A program made the translations under genes and the position numbers. From Marisimplicoccus sp965655775 (lineage in GTDB: Bacteria > Bacteroidota > Bacteroidia > Flavobacteriales > Flavobacteriaceae), in contig CBFHHV010000015.1 of assembly GCA_965655775.1 (NCBI GenBank), positions 1 to 26,286 on the forward strand: a stretch of 26,286 bases of DNA. Direction: 5' to 3'. The notes under the pieces were generated by a model. That model was not told where the DNA came from, did not search any database, and worked only from the letters and a program-made list of their open reading frames with translations. Position 1 is the stretch's first letter; each line of letters begins with the position of its first letter. This document shows positions 14,967-22,149 of the stretch, piece by piece.

Positions 14967-16219
14967 AGTTTATTAAGTGTGAATTTATCTCCATTAACAG
15001 ATCCGTATACTACTCCTTTTAATTTATTACCCAAAAATGCACAGTTGTTGGAAGATGAAAGAATGTGCTTTTCTGAAAACTCATAATTCTTATCCGGATT
15101 AAATAATGCTAAATTAGCCTTTGATCCTATATCTATTGAATGATCATCTATTTCAAATATTATTTTTCCTCTAGTCAAAATATCAATTGTCTTTTCAAGC
15201 GTAAATTGATTACACATTAATCCAAACATTGGCTCCAGTCCAATTGTACCAGGGGATGCATCGTCAAAAACAACTTTTTTGTGATCTATATCATATGGCT
15301 CATGCATACTTGTTAAATAATCAATAGTACCATCAATTAGGCCCTCTTTTAGTGAATTACAATCAGATTTAGATCTAATCGGTGGTATTATTTTAAAGTT
15401 AGTATTAAAGTCCGGAATATCTTTTTCAGAAAAAGTAATATGAGCAATACTAACACTGGCAGTTATATCCAGATTCCTCTTCTTGGCTTCTCTAATTAAC
15501 TCTACTCCTTTAGATGTGGTCACATAAGGTATATGAATCTTACCACCTGTATAGTTAAGTATCTCAATATCTCTAAATAAATTAATTGTTTCTGATATAT
15601 TTGGTATTCCTTTCAGTCCTAACTCAGTACTAACAATACTCTCGTTCAAAACACCTTTTTTAGATAAAAAATCATCTTGACAAAAAGAGATTACTCTTCC
15701 GCCAAAAGATTTAGTGTATTCAAGTGCAATTTTTAAAATTGAAGAATCAGTAATTGACTTTTTATAATCTCCAAATCCTATTGCTCCAGCAAGTTTCATA
15801 TCATAAAGAGAAGCTAGATCAGAACCATTTGACTTAATAGTTAGATTAGCAACTGGATATATATCTGTTGTTGTATCTAATGATTTCTTCTTCAAGAATT
15901 CAACTGATGAATGATTGTCAATAAGAGGGTTACAGTCAGGATTCAATAGTATTGATGTAAATCCAGATGATGAAGCAGTTAACAAACCATTTGAAAGATT
16001 CTCTCTCTCTTCATATCCTGGTTCTCCAAAACTAACTGAAGTATCCATCCAGCCTCTAGAAACATGCAGATTATCTAGTATAATCTTATTTTCTGATTTA
16101 GCATTAATATTATCTGCTATATCAGTAATTATACCATTTTTAATTAGAATATCTTTTTTTTTGAAATTTAAATTACTCTTACTATCTACTAATGTTGCGG
16201 ATTTTATGAGTACACTCAT
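14957..16219 (-). CDS. pyrC: Dihydroorotase-like protein lacking metal ligands
   Basis: A 420-residue amidohydrolase-fold protein of the class I dihydroorotase family, normally the third step of pyrimidine synthesis. The fold is intact, with the N-terminal beta segment, GEPGYEERE (65-73), the GFGDY strand with Asp151, HIPYVTT with His229 and a C-terminal beta sandwich. However, the metal-binding HxH after the first barrel strand is SVS (61-63), the histidine near 179 is Phe, and the catalytic Asp of the TSDH motif is Met305 (TSMH). It should not bind the usual zinc pair. Similar ligand-poor homologues are, as I recall, common in Flavobacteriia beside a normal pyrC; in other bacteria, inactive homologues serve as structural partners of aspartate transcarbamoylase. 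The symbol reflects homology only. Confidence 0.8.
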   Translation of the reverse strand: MSVLIKSATLVDSKSNLNFKKKDILIKNGIITDIADNINAKSENKIILDNLHVSRGWMDTSVSFGEPGYEERENLSNGLLTASSSGFTSILLNPDCNPLIDNHSSVEFLKKKSLDTTTDIYPVANLTIKSNGSDLASLYDMKLAGAIGFGDYKKSITDSSILKIALEYTKSFGGRVISFCQDDFLSKKGVLNESIVSTELGLKGIPNISETINLFRDIEILNYTGGKIHIPYVTTSKGVELIREAKKRNLDITASVSIAHITFSEKDIPDFNTNFKIIPPIRSKSDCNSLKEGLIDGTIDYLTSMHEPYDIDHKKVVFDDASPGTIGLEPMFGLMCNQFTLEKTIDILTRGKIIFEIDDHSIDIGSKANLALFNPDKNYEFSEKHILSSSNNCAFLGNKLKGVVYGSVNGDKFTLNKLWT

Positions 16220-16277
16220 CTAGAAAAGAATTTAACAAAATTAACCAAACTTATTTAATTCTAATATTATAATTTGA

Positions 16278-17057
16278 TTAAAATTTTTCATAAACACCTA
16301 AACCAAATAATGCATAGTCATATTTAACTGGATCAACATGATCCATTTCACGTAGCTTTATATCAATTTCTTCTACTGATCTTGAATCATTTTGATTCCT
16401 AGATAATAATCCTAAGTCTCTTGCTATCCTACCAGTATGCACATCTAGGGGAATTGAAAGCTCAGATGTTCTTATTTTTTTCCATATACCAAAGTCAACA
16501 CCTTTTTCTTTGCTCCTAACCATCCATCTTAAAAACATATTAAAACGTTTTGCGCTAGATCCATCAATAGGTGAGGGCAGATGTTTCTTTGATCTCTGAG
16601 GATGATCAAGGCTAAAAAATATTTTTTTAAATGATGATATGCGCTCTTGGATATTTAAACCGTTCTTTTTATCAGAGATTATATCCTCAATGCCTCCGTA
16701 GTTTTCATATATATTTCTTATAGAGATTATGAAGTAATTTAAATCTATCATGTTAAAAGTTCTATGAATTGATTTATTTGTAATTGAAAGATCTTTTTTG
16801 GTGTGGTTCATTATAAAGTCATATGGTGAGTGATCCATATAGCTCATAATATTTGTACCACTATTAATTATAGATTTTCTATTTCCCCAAGAAATAATTG
16901 AAGTTATAAAAGCAGAGATTTCAATGTCTCTTTTATCTGTAAATTGGTGTGGAATTAATATGGGATCATCCTTAATAAATGAAGGAGACTCGTACTTAGA
17001 AGCTTTTTCATCTAAAAATTCTTTTAAATCAGGAATTTTAATTTTTAATTTTCCCAT
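16278..17057 (-). CDS. TIGR02757 (DUF2400) family protein
   Basis: A 259-residue protein of the TIGR02757/DUF2400 family, an uncharacterised group that looks distantly related to helix-hairpin-helix DNA glycosylases. Visible family segments are AFITSIISWGNRKSII in the N-terminal half, AKRFNMFLRWMVR, the SELSIPLDVHTGRIARDLGLL stretch (an Asp at the place of the glycosylase aspartate) and the DPVKYDYALFGLGVYE end. A TTG two codons earlier is possible, but the ATG at 17057 is preferred. It overlaps the 3' end of the lolD-like gene by 20 bases in another frame, so it is the second gene of that transcript. The biochemical role is unknown. Confidence 0.85.
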   Translation of the reverse strand: MGKLKIKIPDLKEFLDEKASKYESPSFIKDDPILIPHQFTDKRDIEISAFITSIISWGNRKSIINSGTNIMSYMDHSPYDFIMNHTKKDLSITNKSIHRTFNMIDLNYFIISIRNIYENYGGIEDIISDKKNGLNIQERISSFKKIFFSLDHPQRSKKHLPSPIDGSSAKRFNMFLRWMVRSKEKGVDFGIWKKIRTSELSIPLDVHTGRIARDLGLLSRNQNDSRSVEEIDIKLREMDHVDPVKYDYALFGLGVYEKF

Positions 17058-17703
17058 CAACAATTAATAGCTTTCTATCACAGATGTTTGCACTTTTTTC
17101 ATCATGTGTAACAATAACGACGGAACAATTATAATCATCTCTTAATTTAAAAAATAAGTCAAAAAGGATTTTTGAATTTTTTGAATCTAAATTACCAGTT
17201 GGTTCATCAGCAAAAATAATTTTAGGATTATTAATAAGAGATCTAGCTATTGCAACTCTTTGTCTTTCACCACCTGAAAGAGTTAATGGTTTTTTATTAG
17301 TAAAGGCCTCTAAGCCAAAGTATTTCAATAGTTCTTCAGCCTTTTTTTTAACATCATTATCCTTTTTAATCCAACCAGGTAGACATACATTTTCTAAAAC
17401 ACTTAACTCAGGAATCAACTCATGAAATTGAAAGACAAAACCAATTTTTTGATTTCTAAGATTAGCCAAACCATTTTTACCCAAACTAAATATTTCCTCG
17501 TTATCAATAATTAATGAGGACTTGTTGTTTTTATCTGGTTTATCAAGAGTACTTAGGATATTAAGTAAAGTAGTTTTACCAGCACCGGAAGGTCCAGATA
17601 TAGCAACAATCTCAGCATTATTAATTTCAATATCAATATTATTTAGTACTCTTCTACCTTGAAAAGTTTTTGAAATATTTTTAGCTGATAACAAGATTTC
17701 CAT
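17038..17703 (-). CDS. lolD: LolD-like ABC transporter ATPase
   Basis: A 221-residue ABC ATP-binding subunit of the LolD/MacB/FtsE group. Walker A GPSGAGKTT (37-45), Q-loop Gln92, signature LSGGERQ (142-148), Walker B IIFADEPTGNLDS with Asp166 and Glu167, and H-loop His200 are all present, so it is a functional ATPase. LolD drives release of outer-membrane lipoproteins from the inner membrane with LolC/LolE-type permeases, but no permease gene is in the window, so the exact system is inferred from similarity and its partner must be elsewhere. It is divergent from msrA across 38 bases and is the first gene of a transcript that continues into the TIGR02757 gene. Confidence 0.85.
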   Translation of the reverse strand: MEILLSAKNISKTFQGRRVLNNIDIEINNAEIVAISGPSGAGKTTLLNILSTLDKPDKNNKSSLIIDNEEIFSLGKNGLANLRNQKIGFVFQFHELIPELSVLENVCLPGWIKKDNDVKKKAEELLKYFGLEAFTNKKPLTLSGGERQRVAIARSLINNPKIIFADEPTGNLDSKNSKILFDLFFKLRDDYNCSVVIVTHDEKSANICDRKLLIVDGKIKN

Positions 17704-17741
17704 ACATTTACAATATTAATCTTTTAGTTTAAATTCTAAAA

Positions 17742-18269
17742 ATGAATAGTGTCATATATTTAGGTGGTGGTTGTTTCTGGTGCACTGAATCAGTCTTTAA
17801 GAAAGTTAATGGGATTATTTCAATATCCCCTGGTTATATGGGAGGTGATAATCCTAATCCTACATACGAAGAGGTATGTGAAGGGTATACAAATCACGTT
17901 GAGGTTATTAAAGTTGAATATGATTACAATATAAATTTATCTCAAATCCTCTCAATATTTTTTTCTACTCATGACCCAACATCTATAAACAGGCAAGGTG
18001 CAGATGTTGGAACTCAATATAGATCTGCAATATTCTGTAAACATCGAGAAAGAAATAAGATTGTGAATTTTATAAAAGATCTCGAAGCTAAAAATATCTT
18101 TACTGATAAGATTGTTACTGAAGTTAACAATATTGTTTCATTCTTTGTAGCCGAGGAGTATCACCATGATTATTTTACTAAGAATCCACAAAATGCTTAT
18201 TGTCAGGCAGTTATAAATCCTAAATTAGCTAAATTAAGATCAAGTTTTAGTAATTTAATTTCTGAATAA
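17742..18269 (+). CDS. msrA: Peptide-methionine (S)-S-oxide reductase MsrA
   Basis: A 175-residue cytoplasmic MsrA that reduces the S form of methionine sulfoxide, free or in proteins, with thioredoxin. GGGCFWCTE holds the catalytic Cys11 plus Cys14. GYTNHVEV (48-55), the FFSTHDPTSINRQGADVGTQYRS block and the EEYHHDYF segment (138-145) are the other conserved pieces. Cys164 in NAYCQAVI is a candidate recycling cysteine. No MsrB domain is fused. The last 15 bases overlap the end of the convergent DUF6787 gene. Confidence 0.96.
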   Translation: MNSVIYLGGGCFWCTESVFKKVNGIISISPGYMGGDNPNPTYEEVCEGYTNHVEVIKVEYDYNINLSQILSIFFSTHDPTSINRQGADVGTQYRSAIFCKHRERNKIVNFIKDLEAKNIFTDKIVTEVNNIVSFFVAEEYHHDYFTKNPQNAYCQAVINPKLAKLRSSFSNLISE

Positions 18270-18563
18270 AAACCCAAAGCCAAAAAAACTCATAAATTTT
18301 TTAACAAAGTTGAAGAAGAACTTGTACTGAAAAAAAATATATCCAAAAAACAAAAGTAATACTTGATAAATTGGAGTTAAAACTAAAATCCTAATTAGAA
18401 GATTAATTGACCAGTGTAATTCACTATTACTTCCAATTATTATTTTGGTTAATGGTCCAGAAAAATATGCACTAACTGAACCAGTTATACCAAATACAAT
18501 AAATATTATAACTATTTGAAAGTTGGATTTAATTCCCCATCTTTTTTTTAGTTTTTTAATCAT
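18255..18563 (-). CDS. DUF6787 small membrane protein
   Basis: A 102-residue membrane protein with the DUF6787 layout: a KKLKKRWGIKSNFQ amphipathic start, a first membrane helix with VFGITGSVSAY (about 17-36), a variable loop, then hydrophobic segments with LVLTPIYQVLLLFFGYIFFQYKFF (about 60-83) and a basic stretch. I recall that automatic pipelines sometimes call such proteins prolipoprotein diacylglyceryl transferase; its size and motifs do not fit that. Function unknown. It is coupled to serA by an ATGA start-stop overlap. Confidence 0.7.
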   Translation of the reverse strand: MIKKLKKRWGIKSNFQIVIIFIVFGITGSVSAYFSGPLTKIIIGSNSELHWSINLLIRILVLTPIYQVLLLFFGYIFFQYKFFFNFVKKFMSFFGFGFLFRN

Positions 18564-19510
18564 CCTAGTATATCTTTAATTTTATCTGCTAACTCAACAC
18601 CAATCCTGTCTTGAGCTTCACTTGTTGCAGCACCTATATGAGGAGTAAGTGAAACATTTGAATTCATTAAAATTTTCATGCTAGGATTAGGCTCTCCTTC
18701 AAATGTGTCAATCCCTGCAAAAGAAATTTTTCCAGACTCAATATTTTTAATTAATTCTTCTTCGTTTATTATACCTCCTCTTGAAAGATTTAAAATGCCT
18801 ACACCATTTTTCATTTTAGCAAATTGGTCAGAGTCAATAATATATTCTTTAGATGCAGGAATATGGACTGTTATGTAGTCTGAATTATTTAATAGTTCAT
18901 CAAAAGTTGAAGATTTTAATTTGAATGAAAGGTTTTGCCCATCAAAGAAATCTAGTCTAATGTCTGCCTTTTCGTTGAATTTATCATAAAAAATCACTTT
19001 CATTCCAACTCCAATAGCAATTTTAGCAACTTCCTGCCCAATTCTTCCAAATCCAATAATCCCTAGTGTTTTTTCAGATAACTCAGTTCCACGAGCGTAT
19101 AATTTTTTTAGTTCTTTAAATTTAGTATCTCCTTCTAAAGGCATTGACCTATTTGATTCATGAAGAAACCTAACACATCCAAATAGATGAGAAAATACTA
19201 ATTCAGCAACTGATTTTGAAGAAGCAGCAGGTGTATTGATAACATTGACACCCTTAGACTTAGCATATTCAACATCAATATTATCCATACCTACACCACC
19301 TCTTGCTATTATTTTAATAGATGGGCAATTATCAATAATATCTGCTCTCACTTGTGTTGCACTTCTTACAAGTATGGTTGAAATCTCATTCTCATTTATA
19401 TAACTAACAAGTTGTTCCTGAGAAACTGTTGTAAGGTCTACTTCAAAGCCGTATTCTTCTAGTTTATTTTTACCTGATTCTGATATACCATCATTTGCTA
19501 ATATTTTCAT
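18560..19510 (-). CDS. serA: D-3-phosphoglycerate dehydrogenase, short form
   Basis: A 316-residue NAD-dependent 2-hydroxyacid dehydrogenase that oxidises 3-phosphoglycerate, the first step of serine synthesis. The Rossmann motif GFGRIGQE is at 153-160, and the catalytic trio is Arg234 (LSRGG), Glu263 (EGEP) and His291 (TPHIGAAT). The ACT and intervening domains found in longer SerA forms are missing, so serine feedback through an ACT domain is not expected. The assignment to 3-phosphoglycerate instead of another hydroxyacid rests mainly on serC lying two bases upstream in the same transcript. Confidence 0.93.
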   Translation of the reverse strand: MKILANDGISESGKNKLEEYGFEVDLTTVSQEQLVSYINENEISTILVRSATQVRADIIDNCPSIKIIARGGVGMDNIDVEYAKSKGVNVINTPAASSKSVAELVFSHLFGCVRFLHESNRSMPLEGDTKFKELKKLYARGTELSEKTLGIIGFGRIGQEVAKIAIGVGMKVIFYDKFNEKADIRLDFFDGQNLSFKLKSSTFDELLNNSDYITVHIPASKEYIIDSDQFAKMKNGVGILNLSRGGIINEEELIKNIESGKISFAGIDTFEGEPNPSMKILMNSNVSLTPHIGAATSEAQDRIGVELADKIKDILG

Positions 19511-19512
19511 AA

Positions 19513-20580
19513 TTAATTATTTGATTCGAATTCTTGCATACATTCAGTTAATAATTTTACACTGTTATAATCAAGAGCGTTGTATATAGACGCTCTATAT
19601 CCTCCAACTGATCTGTGTCCATTAATTCCAGATATATTGTTTTTCAAACATATACTATTGAACATTTCACCATCAAAACCTTCATTCAAATTAAATGTTG
19701 CATTCATTTGACTCCTATCATCTACTCTAGAGAATCCTGAAAAGCAAATATTCCTGTCAATTTCGTTATAGATTAGTTCAGCTTTAATTTTATTTCTCTT
19801 ACTTATATTATCAAGTCCTTCATATTTAATTAACCTTAGGTTTAATAGAATACAATAAATTGGAAATACTGGTGGGGTATTAAAAGAACTGTCTTTATCA
19901 ATATGAATTTTATAGCTTAACATTGATGGCACATCTCTTTTGACTTTTTCTAACAAACTATTTTTAATCAAAACCATAGTTGCTCCGGCTGGACCTAGAT
20001 TCTTTTGAGCACCAGCATAAATTAAGTCAAACTGAGAGTAGTCAATTTTTCTAGAGAAAATATCAGAGCTCATGTCAACTATAAGAGGGGATTCCGTTTT
20101 TGGAAATGAATGAAATTGTGTACCAAAGATTGTATTGTTTGATGTTATATGAACATAATCATATGAATCATTTATATTAATCTCCTTGGGAATATAGTTA
20201 AAATTTTTATCAGATGACGATGCTATCTCAGTAACATTTCCAAATAGTTTTGCCTCCTTTATAGCTTTTGTTGACCAACTTCCTGTGTTTATATATCCAG
20301 CATTTTCATTGAGAAAATTATATGCAGTCATCAAAAATTGCATACTAGCCCCACCCTGAAGAAATAAACAAGAATATTCGTTCTTATCTAGACCTGCAAT
20401 TTCAATAGCTAATGATCTAGCTTCTTCGAGAACATCGATAAAATCCTTACTTCTATGAGAAATCTCAAGTATCGATAATCCCTTACCATTAAAATTATTA
20501 ATTGAAGAAGATGCTTGTTCGAAGACTTTATCTGGAAGAATAGAAGGGCCAGCACTGAAATTATGTACTTTGTTATTCAT
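19513..20580 (-). CDS. serC: Phosphoserine aminotransferase
   Basis: A 355-residue pyridoxal-phosphate enzyme of the SerC family converting 3-phosphohydroxypyruvate and glutamate to phosphoserine, the second serine-pathway step; it can also serve pyridoxine synthesis. HNFSAGPSILP (6-16), QGGASMQF (75-82), the IYAGAQKNLGPAG segment with the cofactor lysine Lys193, and GHRSVGGYRASIYNA near the C-terminus are diagnostic. A TTG four codons earlier (20592) is in frame but lies inside a perfect palindrome, and the ATG at 20580 gives the usual family start. serA follows after two bases. Confidence 0.95.
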   Translation of the reverse strand: MNNKVHNFSAGPSILPDKVFEQASSSINNFNGKGLSILEISHRSKDFIDVLEEARSLAIEIAGLDKNEYSCLFLQGGASMQFLMTAYNFLNENAGYINTGSWSTKAIKEAKLFGNVTEIASSSDKNFNYIPKEININDSYDYVHITSNNTIFGTQFHSFPKTESPLIVDMSSDIFSRKIDYSQFDLIYAGAQKNLGPAGATMVLIKNSLLEKVKRDVPSMLSYKIHIDKDSSFNTPPVFPIYCILLNLRLIKYEGLDNISKRNKIKAELIYNEIDRNICFSGFSRVDDRSQMNATFNLNEGFDGEMFNSICLKNNISGINGHRSVGGYRASIYNALDYNSVKLLTECMQEFESNN

Positions 20581-20582
20581 AA

Positions 20583-20596
20583 ATATTTGCAAATAT
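20583..20596. repeat. 14-base perfect palindrome upstream of serC
   Basis: ATATTTGCAAATAT is a perfect inverted repeat ending two bases from the serC start codon. The position could suit an operator for serine-pathway control, but AT-rich palindromes of this length arise by chance in such DNA, and no regulator is identified. Confidence 0.25.
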
Positions 20597-20674
20597 CTAA
20601 ACTTACAATTAATAATTAGTAACGGTAATTTTAAAATTTGTAAAAATTGTTAACAAAGATTAAACAATACATAC

Positions 20675-20682
20675 TATTTTTG
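20675..20682 (+). promoter_or_regulatory. Bacteroidota -7 box of the ferredoxin gene
   Basis: TATTTTTG matches TAnnTTTG exactly and ends 11 bases before the ATG at 20694, the same spacing as at bcp. It probably drives ferredoxin, ychF, parE and parC together, since the following gaps are 3, 13 and minus 8 bases. Confidence 0.5.
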
Positions 20683-20693
20683 CACAAAATACT

Positions 20694-21041
20694 ATGGCAA
20701 TAATCATAACAGACGAATGTATTAATTGTGGTGCTTGTGAACCAGAGTGTCCAAATAATGCTATATACGAAGGTCTAGAGAAATGGAATTACAGCAAGGG
20801 AACAAATCTAAAGGGAGATGTTGTCTTACCAAATGGGAATAAAGTAAATTCTGACATAGACAACAATCCTATTTCTGATGAATTCTTTTTTATTGTGCCT
20901 GATAAGTGTACTGAATGTATGGGGTTTCATGAAGAGCCTCAATGTGCAGCAGTATGCCCAGTTGATTGTTGTGTTCCTGATGATGATAATGTTGAGACAG
21001 AAAATGAGCTTTTGTCAAAGCAAAAATTTATGCATGATTAA
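20694..21041 (+). CDS. Dicluster [4Fe-4S] ferredoxin (Alvin-like type)
   Basis: A 115-residue ferredoxin with two cluster motifs. The first is CxxCxxCxxxCP, Cys9, 12, 15 and 19. The second is CxxCx8CxxxCP, Cys72, 75, 84 and 88, with the eight-residue spacer that marks the Alvin-like (Allochromatium-type) ferredoxins. Between them is an insertion of about 50 residues (20-71) with an NGNKVNSDIDNN turn, larger than in the shortest bacterial ferredoxins, and an acidic tail follows. It should be a low-potential cytoplasmic electron carrier; the partner enzyme is not shown by context. It starts a run of four co-directional genes with ychF three bases downstream. Confidence 0.9.
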   Translation: MAIIITDECINCGACEPECPNNAIYEGLEKWNYSKGTNLKGDVVLPNGNKVNSDIDNNPISDEFFFIVPDKCTECMGFHEEPQCAAVCPVDCCVPDDDNVETENELLSKQKFMHD

Positions 21042-21044
21042 TAA

Positions 21045-22136
21045 ATGAAAGTAGGTATCGTAGGATTGCCAAATGTAGGTAAATCAACACTTTTTAATTG
21101 TCTTTCTCAGAGCAAAGCTCAGAGTGAAAACTATCCATTCTGTACAATTGATCCCAATGTTAGTATAGTTAGTGTTCCTGACTTAAGGTTAGATAAATTA
21201 AACTCAATTATTAACCCGGAAAAATTAATTCCTACTACTGTAAAAATTGTTGATATAGCTGGCCTTGTTAAAGGAGCTAGTAAGGGAGAGGGTTTAGGCA
21301 ACAAATTCCTTTCAAATATTAGAGAAACTGATGCTATTATCCATGTTTTAAGATGTTTTGATGATCCAAATATTGTTCATGTAGATGGTAAGATTAATCC
21401 ATTATCTGATAAGGAAGTGGTTGAGTATGAGCTGGTACTTAAGGATATTGAAATTATTGAAAAAAGACTAGACAAGATTAAAAAAACTATAAGATCAGGA
21501 AGCAATGAATCTAAAAAAGAAATTGAGATTCTTGAAAAAGTTTTACATCAGCTTGAAAACATGAATGTAAATAGAGTTGATTTCTCTGATGATCAATTTG
21601 AAGATTATATTAAACCTTTAGAATTAATATCATTTAAGCCTATACTTTATGTTTGTAATGTTGGTGAAAGTGATGTTATAAGTGGGAATAGCTACGTTGA
21701 AGATGTAAAAAAAGAAGTTGAAAGTAAACACTCTGAAATTATAATTATATCTGCTAAAATTGAATCTGAGATAAATGAACTAGATTCTTTAGAAGAAAAG
21801 AAAATATTCCTTGATGATTTAGGTCTTGAAGAATCAGGCTCAAATAAGTTAATTAGGGCCTCTTATAAGCTTTTAAACTTACATAGCTATTTCACTGCAG
21901 GAGTAAAGGAAGTTAGGGGGTGGACTATAAAAATTGGTGATTCAGCTTATGATGCAGCTGGACAAATTCACACTGATTTTCAAAAAGGTTTTATCTGTGC
22001 AGAAGTAATTAGTTATAAAGATTATATTAAGTACGGATCTGAAATGAAAGTTAAGGAAGCAGGTAAGATGAGGCTTGAAGGTAAAGATTATACTGTGTCT
22101 GATGGAGACATAATGCACTTTAGGTTTAACATTTAG
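21045..22136 (+). CDS. ychF: Ribosome-binding ATPase YchF
   Basis: A 363-residue Obg-related P-loop protein of standard length. GLPNVGKST (7-15), DIAGLVKGASKGEGLGNKFL (70-89) and the unusual NxxE-type fourth motif (NVGE in YVCNVGESD), which gives ATP preference in place of NKxD, identify YchF/OLA1. A coiled central region is followed by the C-terminal TGS domain (YFTAGVKEVRGWTI to HFRFN). It binds ribosomes and has been linked to stress responses. It sits between ferredoxin and parE with gaps of 3 and 13 bases. Confidence 0.97.
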   Translation: MKVGIVGLPNVGKSTLFNCLSQSKAQSENYPFCTIDPNVSIVSVPDLRLDKLNSIINPEKLIPTTVKIVDIAGLVKGASKGEGLGNKFLSNIRETDAIIHVLRCFDDPNIVHVDGKINPLSDKEVVEYELVLKDIEIIEKRLDKIKKTIRSGSNESKKEIEILEKVLHQLENMNVNRVDFSDDQFEDYIKPLELISFKPILYVCNVGESDVISGNSYVEDVKKEVESKHSEIIIISAKIESEINELDSLEEKKIFLDDLGLEESGSNKLIRASYKLLNLHSYFTAGVKEVRGWTIKIGDSAYDAAGQIHTDFQKGFICAEVISYKDYIKYGSEMKVKEAGKMRLEGKDYTVSDGDIMHFRFNI

Positions 22137-22149
22137 TATATTTATACAA

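Noticed and set aside
20581..20592. TTG start for serC
   Set aside because: The four extra residues are not part of the family N-terminus, and the ATG at 20580 is adequate.
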